The notes under the pieces are model-generated. The model did not search any database, had not been told where the DNA came from, and saw only the letters and a list, made by a program, of their open reading frames with translations. A DNA stretch of 33,386 bases from Variovorax sp. KBW07. Its GTDB lineage: Bacteria; Pseudomonadota; Gammaproteobacteria; Burkholderiales; Burkholderiaceae_C. The DNA is taken from positions 1-33,386 of the forward strand of contig NZ_QAJK01000160.1 in NCBI RefSeq assembly GCF_003852515.1. Direction: 5' to 3'. Position 1 is the stretch's first letter. The number at the start of each line of letters is the position of its first letter. The translations under genes and the position numbers were made by a program. Of the stretch, positions 7,519-15,660 are shown in pieces.

Positions 7519-7716
7519 GTGACCACGCCGACGATCCTGTTTTTCTACCAGCGCTTCATCAGTGCCTTTCGCGGCTGGCGCCATCGAGCGGCACAGCGCC
7601 GCCGCATGCGCGTCGATGCATCGCAACTCGTCGGCATGAGTGAGCGCGACCTGTGCGATCTCGGCATCGGCCGCAGCGAGGTTCCGGCCTTGCTGCGGCA
7701 GAGCGATTGCCGGTAG
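7519..7716 (+). CDS. DUF1127 small basic protein (YjiS-like)
   Basis: A 65-aa Arg-rich protein. The C-terminal half carries the DUF1127 pattern (DASQLVGMSERDLCDLGIGRSEV, residues 33-55), preceded by a basic amphipathic N-terminus (FFYQRFISAFRGWRHR). Small DUF1127 proteins occur widely in Proteobacteria; some are implicated in RNA binding and phosphate or carbon metabolism. The start is GTG at 7519 with GGGAG at 7508-7512. It is divergent from the LysR gene, which may control it. Confidence 0.85.
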   Translation: MTTPTILFFYQRFISAFRGWRHRAAQRRRMRVDASQLVGMSERDLCDLGIGRSEVPALLRQSDCR

Positions 7717-7723
7717 CCGGCAA
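7707..7723. terminator. Hairpin at the end of the DUF1127 gene
   Basis: TTGCCGG (7707-7713) and CCGGCAA (7717-7723) form a perfect 7-bp stem; the 3-nt loop is the TAG stop codon of the DUF1127 gene. A purine run rather than a T-run follows on the + strand, so intrinsic termination is uncertain. The convergent P450 gene ends at 7752. Confidence 0.4.
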
Positions 7724-7751
7724 GAAAAGGAAGCCGCCCCCGGGACCTTGG

Positions 7752-10103
7752 CTAGAGCTCGAGCACCAGCCGCCCGCCTTCGCAGGCGCGTGAACAGCAG
7801 GCCATCATCTTGCTGTTGGCATCGCGCTCCATGCGCGTCAGCACCACATCTCGGTGGTCGACCTTGCCCGACAGCACGCGCACTTCGCACGAACCGCACA
7901 GGCCTTCCTCGCAGTCGCTCTGCACATCGACGTTCGCGGCGCGCAATGCCGACAGCAATGTCTGGTCGGGCGGCACGGTGACGACGAGGCCGGAGTCTTT
8001 CAGTTCCACCTCGAAGGCCTGCTCCTTCGACGGATCGAGCGTCGCCAGGGTCGATTCGAAATGCTCGACGCGCAAGGCGCCTTCGGGCCATGCCGCGCAG
8101 CAGGCCTCCAGTGCCTCGAGCATGCGCAGCGGGCCGCAGGCATACACCTGCGCACCGGGCACCGGCTGGCCGAGCAAGGCCTGCAGGTCGTTGCGCTTGC
8201 CCTCGTCGCCCGCATGCACGTGCAGGCGGTCGCCGTGCAGCGCGGCCAGTTCGTCGAGCAGCGCCATGCTCGCGCGGCTGCGTCCGCTGTAGTGCAGTTC
8301 GTAGTCCATGCCCAGTGCCTTGGCGCGGCGTGCCATCGCGCTCACCGGCGTGATGCCGATGCCGCCGGCGATGAAGATGGCTTTCTTCAGCGACTCGTCG
8401 AGCCTGAAGTGATTGCGCGGGCCGCGAATGCGCAGCCTGTCGCCCACCTTCGCATTGGCATGCACCCAGGCCGAGCCACCCCGCCCTTCGGGCTCGTGCA
8501 GCACCGCGATTTCGAGCACGCCCGCTTCGTCGGGGTCGCCGCACAGCGAGTACTGGCGCGACAGCTCGGGCGTGCCGCATTCCACGTCGATGTGCGAGCC
8601 CGGCGTCCAGCGCGGCAGCGGCTTGCCGTCGGGCGACACCAGGCGCAGCCTGACGATGCCTTCGGCCACCGGCGTCACGCGCTCGACCCGCACCGGCCGC
8701 GCAATGGCGTGGCGCGACGGCTCGCCGATGCGCACGGGCACCTGCACGTCGCGCAGGCCCGGGTTGTCGCGCTCGGGGTTGGCCGCCGGGTCCCACTCGA
8801 CCCACAGGTGCTCGGGCCCGCGGAACGAGGTGTTGGGCACGTAGCTGAAGCGCTGTTCCGACAGGCGCATGTGCGGCAGGCGCCGCGTGAACTCCTCCAG
8901 GAAGATCTGCATTTCCATGCGCGCCAGGTTCTTGCCCATGCACTGGTGCGACCCGTAGCCGAAGGTCAGGTGGTCGCTGGCGTTGTCGCGGCGAATGTCG
9001 AACAGGTCGGCATCGGCAAAGTGCCCTTCGTCGTGGTTGGCCGACGAGGTGACGATCAGCAGCCGCGAGCCGGCCGGCAGGTCGACGCCGCCCACCTGCG
9101 TGTCGGTGGTCACGAGCCGGCGCCATGCGGCCACCGAGCCGTTGTGGCGCAGGCACTCTTCAACGGCGTTGGGAATGAGCCCCGGGTCTTCGCACAGCTC
9201 GCGCCACACCTGCGGGTGCTGCAGCAGCAGCTTCATCGCGTTGGCGGTGGCATTGGCGGTGGTCTCGTGCGCGGCCACGATGCCGGCCATCATCATCGAG
9301 TGCAGGTACGAATCGGTCACCACGTCGGGCTGCAGCATCTGCTTGCGGATGCCGTACTGCATCCAGCCGGGCGCGTCGGGGTCTTGCCGCATCTTGTCGA
9401 GCACCTTGCCGGCGTACTGCCAGAAGTTGCCGACGGCGTGCGCCACGGCCACCTGCTCTTCGGGCTTGGGACGGCCCCAGGTGTTGACGGTGTGCGCAAT
9501 GGAGTACTTGCGCAGCGTGTCCATGTCTTCCTCGGGCACGCCGAGAAAATGCAGCGCCACGGTGAGTGGAATTTCCCACAGCATCTGGTCGACGAGGTCG
9601 GCCTTGCCGTCGTCGATGAAGCGGTCGACATACGCGCGGGCCAGCTCGCGCACCATCGGCTCGTGGTGCTTGAGCTCTTCGGGCGTGAACGGGTCCATCA
9701 GCGCGCGGCGGCGCGGCATGTGGGCCGGTTCGTCTTCGTTCACCAGCGTGCGGTTCAGCGCAAAGCCGTAGCTTGCGAGCACGGCGTTGGCTTCGTCGCC
9801 GGTGGGCGTGATCTTCTCCAGCGCGTTCGACGGGCTGAAGGTGATGTTGTCGCGAAACACCGCCTTGATGTCGGCATACCGCGTGATCACCCAGTAGCCC
9901 AGCTTCGGGCTGTAGAAGATCGGCTCCTGCTCGCGCGCCCAGCGCACGTACTCGGGCGGGTCTTGCTGGTAGCCGTCCTCGAAGGGGTCGAAGCCGGCGG
10001 CACGCTGGCTCACCGGGCAACCGGTGGGCGTGCGCTCGGCGGAGAGCGGCCCGTGCGCGACGGGGCAGCCGGAAGTGCGCGAAGGGGTGGCGGTATCGGA
10101 CAT
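7752..10103 (-). CDS. Self-sufficient cytochrome P450, CYP116B type (P450-reductase-ferredoxin fusion)
   Basis: A 783-aa single-chain monooxygenase that uses NAD(P)H and O2 to oxidise an organic substrate. Residues 1-450 are the P450 domain: oxygen-activation helix AGIVAAHETT, ExxR in EECLR, and heme ligand Cys388 in FGYGSHQCMG. About 465-690 is a phthalate-dioxygenase-reductase-like module (flavin site RQYSLCG, nucleotide site IAGGIGITP, then YACGP). The C-terminus is a plant-type [2Fe-2S] ferredoxin with Cys731, 736, 739 and 769 in the canonical C-x4-C-x2-C-x29-C spacing. Domain order, length and many segments match P450RhF (CYP116B2) as remembered, including two N-terminal Cys-Pro-Val motifs. 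It follows the solute-binding protein gene by 20 nt. The natural substrate of this class is generally unknown; members hydroxylate, dealkylate and sulfoxidise varied compounds. Confidence 0.95.
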   Translation of the reverse strand: MSDTATPSRTSGCPVAHGPLSAERTPTGCPVSQRAAGFDPFEDGYQQDPPEYVRWAREQEPIFYSPKLGYWVITRYADIKAVFRDNITFSPSNALEKITPTGDEANAVLASYGFALNRTLVNEDEPAHMPRRRALMDPFTPEELKHHEPMVRELARAYVDRFIDDGKADLVDQMLWEIPLTVALHFLGVPEEDMDTLRKYSIAHTVNTWGRPKPEEQVAVAHAVGNFWQYAGKVLDKMRQDPDAPGWMQYGIRKQMLQPDVVTDSYLHSMMMAGIVAAHETTANATANAMKLLLQHPQVWRELCEDPGLIPNAVEECLRHNGSVAAWRRLVTTDTQVGGVDLPAGSRLLIVTSSANHDEGHFADADLFDIRRDNASDHLTFGYGSHQCMGKNLARMEMQIFLEEFTRRLPHMRLSEQRFSYVPNTSFRGPEHLWVEWDPAANPERDNPGLRDVQVPVRIGEPSRHAIARPVRVERVTPVAEGIVRLRLVSPDGKPLPRWTPGSHIDVECGTPELSRQYSLCGDPDEAGVLEIAVLHEPEGRGGSAWVHANAKVGDRLRIRGPRNHFRLDESLKKAIFIAGGIGITPVSAMARRAKALGMDYELHYSGRSRASMALLDELAALHGDRLHVHAGDEGKRNDLQALLGQPVPGAQVYACGPLRMLEALEACCAAWPEGALRVEHFESTLATLDPSKEQAFEVELKDSGLVVTVPPDQTLLSALRAANVDVQSDCEEGLCGSCEVRVLSGKVDHRDVVLTRMERDANSKMMACCSRACEGGRLVLEL

Positions 10104-10123
10104 GGCAGTCAGGGCGATCAGGG

Positions 10124-11104
10124 TCAGTCGAGCGTGATCTTCAGGTCGCGGATCAGCTTGTGCCAGCGCGTGGTTTCGTTCTTCAGCAACTCGGCGTATT
10201 GCGCGGGCGTGTTGCCCACGGGCTCCACGCCGAAGTCGACCATGCGCGTGCGCACCGAGGGCTCGTTGATGGCCGCAACGATCTGGCGGTTGAGCGTGTT
10301 CACCACCTCCGGCGACGTGGCCGAGGGCACCACCACGCCGACCAGCGCGGCGGCCTCGACGTTCTTGTAGCCCAGCTCGGCGAAGGTCGGCACGTCGGGC
10401 AGTTGCGGCAGGCGCGTGGGGTTGGCCACCGCCAGCGCGCGCACCTTGTTGCCCTTGATGAAGCCGGCGCCCGCCGCCAGGTCGACCATCATGGCCGGCA
10501 GCTGGCCGCCCACCACGTCGGCCAGGGCCGGCGCCGCGCCGCGGTACGGCACGTGGACCATGAACAGGCCCGCCTCCACCTTCAGCAGTTCCATCGCCAG
10601 GTGGTGCGGGCTGCCCGCTCCGGCCGAGGCGTAGTTGATGCCGCCCGGCTTGGCCTTCGCCTTGGCGATGAAGTCCTTGGCCGTGGCAAAGCCGGAGTTG
10701 GTGCCGACCACCAGGATCATCGGGAACTTGCCCATCAGCGTGACGGGCGCCAGGTCCTTGGTGGGGCTGTAGCTGAGCGACTTGTAGAGCGCGGGGTTGA
10801 AGACCAGCGTGCCGTTGTCGGCCGACAGCACGGTGTAGCCATCGGCCGGCGAACGCGCGGTTTCGGCGGCGGCCAGCGCGGTGTTGCCGCCCGGCTTGTT
10901 GTCGACCAGCACCGGCTGCGCGACCTGGGTGGACAGCGTCTGGGCAACGGTGCGCGCCAGGAAGTCGGAGCCGCCGCCGGCCGCGTAGGGAACGATCCAG
11001 CGGATCGGCTTGGCCGGGTAGGCGGGCTGGGCGGTCTGCGCGCCGGCGCTCGCGGCAACGACGAGGGACAGGACCGCGAGGCCGCTGGCGATGTGCTTCT
11101 TCAT
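10124..11104 (-). CDS. Bug/TctC-family tripartite tricarboxylate transporter substrate-binding protein
   Basis: A 326-aa periplasmic binding protein. It has a clear signal peptide (KK, hydrophobic core, ASAGA cleavage near residue 22), then the Bug-family start YPAKPIRWIVPYAAGGGSD. Family features include KPGGNTALAA (phosphate/carboxylate loop) and PYRGAAPALAD. These proteins are greatly expanded in Burkholderiales and usually bind carboxylated metabolites or act as sensors. No TctA or TctB membrane genes are present, as is common. It lies first in a two-gene unit with the P450, divergent from the IclR gene, suggesting it captures the P450 substrate or a related compound (inference). Confidence 0.95.
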   Translation of the reverse strand: MKKHIASGLAVLSLVVAASAGAQTAQPAYPAKPIRWIVPYAAGGGSDFLARTVAQTLSTQVAQPVLVDNKPGGNTALAAAETARSPADGYTVLSADNGTLVFNPALYKSLSYSPTKDLAPVTLMGKFPMILVVGTNSGFATAKDFIAKAKAKPGGINYASAGAGSPHHLAMELLKVEAGLFMVHVPYRGAAPALADVVGGQLPAMMVDLAAGAGFIKGNKVRALAVANPTRLPQLPDVPTFAELGYKNVEAAALVGVVVPSATSPEVVNTLNRQIVAAINEPSVRTRMVDFGVEPVGNTPAQYAELLKNETTRWHKLIRDLKITLD

Positions 11105-11132
11105 GGGGTGTCTCCGGATCGAATGTTGTGTA

Positions 11133-11161
11133 TTGCGTAAGTATCATACGCATTGCGTAAT
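11133..11161. promoter_or_regulatory. Repeat/palindrome operator between the IclR and transporter-P450 genes
   Basis: TGCGTA (11134-11139), a 7-nt spacer and TACGCA (11147-11152) form a perfect inverted repeat. TTGCGTAA also occurs twice in direct orientation (11133-11140 and 11153-11160), 20 bp or about two helical turns apart. The segment is AT-rich within the 130-nt divergent spacer. It is the natural candidate binding site for the IclR protein. Confidence 0.55.
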
Positions 11162-11234
11162 CTCTAATTTCGGGTTTACCCTGCCGCGGCGGCGCCCCGA
11201 AGCACCCGGTTCGAGCCCCTAACATGCAGGCGAC

Positions 11235-12062
11235 ATGACCCCTTCCCCTTCTTCTCCCGACGAATCTCCCTCGCCCGCCACGGCGCCCCGCGAGCGGCGC
11301 CAGCGCGTGCAGGCCGCCGAAACCGGCATGGCCGTGCTGAAAGGGCTGGCGCACCTGGGCGGGCGCAGCAGCCTGACCGCGCTTTCCGCCCACGTGGGCG
11401 AAAGCCCGGCCAAGGTGCACCGCTACCTGGCCAGCCTGATGGAAGAAGGCCTGGTGCTGCAGGACGCCGGCTCGCAGCACTACTACCTGGGCAACGAAGC
11501 CATCCAGATAGGGCTGGCGGCCATGCGGCAGGCCGACCCCATTCGCGCGTCCGAGCCCTGCCTGGTCCGGCTGCGCGAATCGATGGAGGTGACCTGCTTC
11601 ATCGCGGTCATGGGCAACAAGGGCCCGACCATCGTGCGTTTCGAAGAGCCGGGGCTGCCCGTCACGGTGAACGTGCGGGCCGGCTCGGTCATGTCGATCC
11701 TGTGGTCGGCCACCGGCCGTGCATTCCTGGGGCTGCTCGACGAATCGCGCGTGCTGGCGCTGGCGGAGCAGGAGTTGTCGGCCGCCACGCCGGACATGCG
11801 CGCCACGCTCGACGCGGCCGACCCCATCGGGCAGTTGCGCCGCGAGGTGCGGGAGGCGCGCTGCGCCAGCGTGAAAGACACCTACCTGCGCGGCATCAGC
11901 GCCGTGGCGGCGCCGGTGTACGACTATGCGGGCCGCGTGTGCGCCGTGCTGACGGCGCTGGGGGCCACGGGCGGTTTCGATCCGGCCATCGACGGGCCGA
12001 TCGCCATGGCCGTGCGGCGGGAGGCCGCGGCCACGAGCGCCATCCTGGGCGCCCGCGCCTGA
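11235..12062 (+). CDS. IclR-family transcriptional regulator
   Basis: A 275-aa regulator with a disordered Ser/Pro-rich N-terminus (1-24), a winged helix-turn-helix (about 28-85, SSLTALSAHVGESPAKVHRYLASL) and an IclR effector-binding domain (about 95-270; SATGRAFLG, KDTYLRGISAVAAPVYD). IclR proteins usually control one adjacent catabolic operon and respond to its small aromatic or carboxylic substrate. Divergence from the Bug-P450 unit with a strong palindrome between them supports that here. A four-codon frame (11224-11238) ends in an ATGA overlap with this start. The ribosome site is weak. Confidence 0.93.
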   Translation: MTPSPSSPDESPSPATAPRERRQRVQAAETGMAVLKGLAHLGGRSSLTALSAHVGESPAKVHRYLASLMEEGLVLQDAGSQHYYLGNEAIQIGLAAMRQADPIRASEPCLVRLRESMEVTCFIAVMGNKGPTIVRFEEPGLPVTVNVRAGSVMSILWSATGRAFLGLLDESRVLALAEQELSAATPDMRATLDAADPIGQLRREVREARCASVKDTYLRGISAVAAPVYDYAGRVCAVLTALGATGGFDPAIDGPIAMAVRREAAATSAILGARA

Positions 12063-12068
12063 CCCGCC

Positions 12069-12090
12069 TGACCCGCCTGATCGCGGGTCA
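12069..12090. terminator. Bidirectional hairpin between convergent iclR-type and uppP genes
   Basis: TGACCCGC (12069-12076) and GCGGGTCA (12083-12090) form a perfect 8-bp stem with a 6-nt loop. It sits between the IclR stop (12062) and the uppP stop (12106) and could serve both. There is no strong T-run on either side. Confidence 0.5.
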
Positions 12091-12105
12091 TCCGGTTCGG
12101 CCCGG

Positions 12106-12930
12106 TCAGTCGGCCCAGACCACCACGCCGGTCCACGCCGTGGCCAGCACCACGACGCCGAAGGCAATGCGGTACCAGGCGAACGGAATGAAGTTGTGGG
12201 TGCTGATGTACTTCAGCAGCCAGCGCACGCACAGCCAGGCGCTGATGAACGAGAACACCAGGCCCACCGCGAACAGCGGAATGTCGGCCACCGACAGCAG
12301 CGCGCGCTCCTTGTAGAGGCTGTACACGCCGGCGCCGATGAGCGTCGGGATGGCCAGGAAGAACGAGAAATCGGTCGCCGCCTGGCGCGACAGGCCCAGC
12401 AGCATGCCGCCGATGATGGTCGAGCCGCTGCGGCTGGTGCCCGGGATCATCGCGAAGCACTGCACCAGGCCCACCTTGAGCGCGTCCCACGGCGTCATGT
12501 CGTCCACGTGCTCGACGCGCACCGAGCCCGGCGGCCGCTTCTCGGCCCACAGGATGATGAAGCCGCCGATGATGAAGGTGCTTGCCACCACGGTCGGTAT
12601 GAACAGGTGCGCCTTGATCACCTTGCCGAACAGCAGGCCCAGCACCACCGCCGGCAGGAAGCCGATGAAGATGTTCAGCGCCAGCCGGCGCGCCTTCGGC
12701 TGCCGCGGCAGCGCGACCACGGTCGACTTGATCTTCTGCCAATAGACCAGGATCACGGCAAAGATCGCGCCGGTCTGGATGGCGATGTCGAACACCTTGG
12801 CCTTGTCGTCGTCGAAGCCCAGCAGCGACCCCGCAAGAATCAGGTGGCCGGTCGACGAGATCGGCAGAAATTCGGTCAGCCCCTCCACGATGCCCATGAT
12901 GGCGGCCTTGACCAGCAAAACGATGTCCAC
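12106..12930 (-). CDS. uppP: Undecaprenyl-diphosphatase UppP (BacA)
   Basis: An integral membrane phosphatase that converts undecaprenyl diphosphate to the monophosphate on the periplasmic side, recycling the lipid carrier for peptidoglycan; loss causes bacitracin sensitivity. The 274-aa product has the signature [17 protein letters not shown] (residues 16-32; Glu16, Glu20, Ser26 and His29 match known catalytic positions) and [10 protein letters not shown] with the catalytic Arg, plus about eight membrane helices. The start is GTG 12930: AAGGAG lies 5 nt before it. The ATG eight codons further upstream would place that ribosome site inside the gene. A GATAAT -10-like box lies upstream on the same strand. 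It is divergent from the next gene. Confidence 0.96.
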   Translation of the reverse strand: MDIVLLVKAAIMGIVEGLTEFLPISSTGHLILAGSLLGFDDDKAKVFDIAIQTGAIFAVILVYWQKIKSTVVALPRQPKARRLALNIFIGFLPAVVLGLLFGKVIKAHLFIPTVVASTFIIGGFIILWAEKRPPGSVRVEHVDDMTPWDALKVGLVQCFAMIPGTSRSGSTIIGGMLLGLSRQAATDFSFFLAIPTLIGAGVYSLYKERALLSVADIPLFAVGLVFSFISAWLCVRWLLKYISTHNFIPFAWYRIAFGVVVLATAWTGVVVWAD

Positions 12931-13111
12931 GCGTACTCCTTGAAAGAGCCGCAATTATCGCGAGGGCACTGGTCAGGTCGCGTTCAGGTAGCGGCCACGC
13001 ATCGACACATGCGGCCGGCAACATACCGTATTCAGGTGATGTTCGCGCGCCGCGCATTGGCACATATTTGAAGCTGGCCATTCATTCATCCGCGCCCGAA
13101 GGAGTTCTGCA

Positions 13112-14002
13112 ATGCAAACGTTCACCCCCGGGGATGGGCATGAAGAGCATGTGTCGACGGCCCAGGACCACGGCAAGGACCGCCGCAAGAACGCCGTCGA
13201 GATGGAAACCGAGCAGCGCGCTTCCATGAAGCGCGTTGCCGAGGCCACCGGCGCCTCGGCGCACGAGCTTCAGCAGCTGATGCAGCGCCTGCTCGACATC
13301 GACCGCTCGGGCACCAGCGCCGGCATCGTGGCGCAGGGCCACATTGCCGCCGACCGCATGGAGTCGGGCATGCAGGTGCTCGACCTGGGCGACGGCAGCG
13401 TGGCCGGGCAGCGGTCCGACGCGGTGCAGAGCATCGACTTCTGGCTGCTGGAGCCGCTCGACCCGGCGCACGACAAGAAGTGGTACGCCCGCTGGAAATT
13501 CTGGAGCTTCATCCTGGGTGCGGCCGGCCCCGAGGCCTCGCTCACCCTGCAGGGCCTGGCGCTGCGGCCCAGCGAGCCCGGCGACGCGCATGCCGACCTG
13601 GTGGCCAAGGCGCGCAAGGTGCTGGAAAGCTGGCGCCGCACCTCCGACCCGCTGTTCTGGGCCGCCGTCGAATGCTATGTGCGGCAGCACGCGTTCTCGC
13701 TCGAAACGCAGGCCTACCTGCTGCACTGCATCGCGGCCGTGTTCGGCGGCGACACCATGAAGCTGTCGAACGCGCAGAGCGAACAGCTCACCGGCATCCT
13801 GGCCGGCACCTACTGCGACGCACTCGGCACGTCGGCCACCCTGCCTTCGTCGGACATCTACCGGCGCCTGTCGCAGGGCCTGGAAGCCACCGACCGCGAG
13901 ACCGGCCTCACGCGCATGCTGGGCCGCAGCGACGCGGCGCAGATTGCCATGACGGCCCTGTTCTCGATCATCGAAAGCCCGGCCCCGTCAGGCGCCCGCT
14001 GA
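13112..14002 (+). CDS. Unrecognised 296-aa soluble protein
   Basis: No family was recognised. The ATG at 13112 has a good ribosome site (GAAGGAG, about 13098-13104), and the frame shows normal codon bias over its full length. Residues 1-35 are charged and probably disordered, with His and Asp/Lys. Residues 35-75 are predicted helical (MKRVAEATGASAHELQQLMQ). A Trp/Phe-rich centre (KKWYARWKFWSFILG, about 126-140) precedes a largely helical C-terminal half. There is no signal peptide or clear membrane helix. It is divergent from uppP across 181 nt, and its last 15 nt overlap the convergent racemase-fold gene. Function unknown. Confidence 0.75.
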   Translation: MQTFTPGDGHEEHVSTAQDHGKDRRKNAVEMETEQRASMKRVAEATGASAHELQQLMQRLLDIDRSGTSAGIVAQGHIAADRMESGMQVLDLGDGSVAGQRSDAVQSIDFWLLEPLDPAHDKKWYARWKFWSFILGAAGPEASLTLQGLALRPSEPGDAHADLVAKARKVLESWRRTSDPLFWAAVECYVRQHAFSLETQAYLLHCIAAVFGGDTMKLSNAQSEQLTGILAGTYCDALGTSATLPSSDIYRRLSQGLEATDRETGLTRMLGRSDAAQIAMTALFSIIESPAPSGAR

Positions 14003-14674
14003 ACCCTGTCCGGTTCGCCGGCGCAGTGCGCGCACGGCGCTGTCGACCGTGGTCAGCACCGGCAGGCCGCTGGCCTGCTCGCAAGCCCCCTTTGCCCGCG
14101 CCATGCTGAACTGGGCCAGCACGATACGCGTGCAGCCGCGCTCGCGCAGCGCCACGGCCTGAGCAGCGATCAACGCGTCGTGCCGCTGCGTGTCGCCGGC
14201 GTTCAACGCATCGAGCGCGCCTTCGGCCAGGGCCAGCTCGAGCTGCACGCCGGCCGGAAACTCGGGCGGCATCGACGCCAGCGTGGGCGCGAACGTGGCG
14301 ATCAGGCCCAGCCTGCCCTGCCCCTGTGCTCCTTGCACTGCTTGTGTTGCGTGCACGGCTTCCTCGACCATCGCCTCGTTGGGCTTGAGCACCGGAATGC
14401 CCGCATGCCGCCGCGCCACCGCCTCGATGCACGGACCGAAGGCCGAGCAGGTGAACAAGATGCCCTGCGCGCCGGTATCCACCGCGTACTGCGCCAGCCG
14501 CTGGAAGCGCTCGTGCATTGCCGCGTCGAGCCCCTGCCCGTTGCGCGCCAGGTCGGCCGAGAGGCTGTCGTCCAGCAGGTTCATGCGCAGCGCCTCGGGC
14601 CAGTCGCGCGCAAAGGCGTCGTTGATGGGCGCGACGGAATGCGAAAGCGCGTGGATCAGGGCGATGCGTGTCAT
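13988..14674 (-). CDS. Asp/Glu/hydantoin racemase-fold protein
   Basis: A 228-aa protein of the aspartate/glutamate racemase superfamily, whose members invert or process amino and carboxylic acids with two cysteines. The first catalytic Cys is present (LFTCSAFG, Cys76). The matching C-terminal segment reads VLAQFSMARA, so the second Cys is replaced. That argues against a standard two-base racemase and may point to a decarboxylase-, isomerase- or maleate-isomerase-like variant. It is the last gene of a three-gene operon, 12 nt after the binding-protein gene and 3' of the aminotransferase. Its 3' end overlaps the convergent gene by 15 nt. Confidence 0.85.
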   Translation of the reverse strand: MTRIALIHALSHSVAPINDAFARDWPEALRMNLLDDSLSADLARNGQGLDAAMHERFQRLAQYAVDTGAQGILFTCSAFGPCIEAVARRHAGIPVLKPNEAMVEEAVHATQAVQGAQGQGRLGLIATFAPTLASMPPEFPAGVQLELALAEGALDALNAGDTQRHDALIAAQAVALRERGCTRIVLAQFSMARAKGACEQASGLPVLTTVDSAVRALRRRTGQGSAGA

Positions 14675-14686
14675 GAAGTCAAAAAG

Positions 14687-15601
14687 TCAGATGCCCTTGG
14701 ACGACGGGTTGGCAAACGCCTCTTTCGTCTCGGCATTGAGCGGGTAGTTGATGTTGATGCCCTTCGGCGGAATCGGCGACATGAACCACTTGGCATAGAG
14801 CTTTTCCATCTCGCCCGACTTCATCATGCCCGACACCACGCGGTCGACCAGCGCCTTGAAGGCCGGGTCGTCCTTGCGGAACATGAGCGACTGGTTCTCG
14901 GTGCGCAGGCTCTCGCCGGTGATGATGAAATCTTTCGGGTTGCGCGCATTGGCAATCTGCCCGGCCAGCAAAATGTCGTCGAGCACGAAGGCCTGCGCGC
15001 GGCCCGTCTCCACCAGCAAGAACGAATCGCTGTGGTCCTTGCCGGCCAGGTTGTTCACCTCCAGGCTTCGGCCCCGGTCGGCCTCGCGCAGCAGGCGGAA
15101 CGAGGTGGTGCCGCTGGTCGTGGCCACCGTCTTGCCCTGCAGGTCGGCAATGCTCTTTATGCCTGAATCGGCCTTCACCAGCATGCGCACGTTGTAGCGA
15201 AAGATGTCGGGCGAAAACGCCACCTGCTTCTGCCGCTCGACCAGGTTGGTGGTGGAGCCGCACTCGATGTCGACCGTGCCGTTCTGCACCAGCGGCATGC
15301 GGTTGGCCGAGGTCACGGCCTGGTACTTGATCTCGATGGCCGGCAGCTTGAGCTCGGTCTTCACCGCCTCGACGATGCGGTTGCAGATCTCGATGCTGTA
15401 GCCCACCGGCTTCAGGTTGCCGTCGAGGTAAGAGAAGCCGAACGACGACTCGCGGTAGCCGAAGGTGATGGCGCCGCTGGCCTTGATCTTGGCGAGCGTG
15501 TCGTTCTCCTGGGCCTGCGCTGCCGCGTGCGGCAGCAACAGGGCGAAGGCCACCGCGAAGGCGGCAGCACCGAAGGAAACCGGCGGACGAAGCTTGGGCA
15601 T
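14687..15601 (-). CDS. Amino-acid ABC transporter substrate-binding protein (GltI-like)
   Basis: A 304-aa periplasmic binding protein of the family 3 type, closest in pattern to glutamate/aspartate-binding GltI. A signal peptide ends near residue 30 (AAAQA). It is followed by DTLAKIKASGAITFGYRESS, then the ligand-binding pieces NRMPLVQNGTVDIECGSTTN and GKTVATTSGTTS. ATG 15601 has AGGAG upstream. It sits between the aminotransferase and racemase-fold genes. No ABC permease or ATPase gene is adjacent, so it must share a transporter encoded elsewhere or act as a sensor. An acidic amino acid is the likely ligand (inference). Confidence 0.93.
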   Translation of the reverse strand: MPKLRPPVSFGAAAFAVAFALLLPHAAAQAQENDTLAKIKASGAITFGYRESSFGFSYLDGNLKPVGYSIEICNRIVEAVKTELKLPAIEIKYQAVTSANRMPLVQNGTVDIECGSTTNLVERQKQVAFSPDIFRYNVRMLVKADSGIKSIADLQGKTVATTSGTTSFRLLREADRGRSLEVNNLAGKDHSDSFLLVETGRAQAFVLDDILLAGQIANARNPKDFIITGESLRTENQSLMFRKDDPAFKALVDRVVSGMMKSGEMEKLYAKWFMSPIPPKGININYPLNAETKEAFANPSSKGI

Positions 15602-15660
15602 GGAGGCGCTCCTGGAGGGTGGCGGGTTGAAGAAAAATGACGAGAAAAATCGGAGCGTGC

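Noticed and set aside
10104-12167. Extension of the P450 reading frame far upstream, through the binding-protein and IclR genes
   Set aside because: P450 homology starts at ATG 10103, and the extension overlaps two well-supported genes with correct starts and stops.
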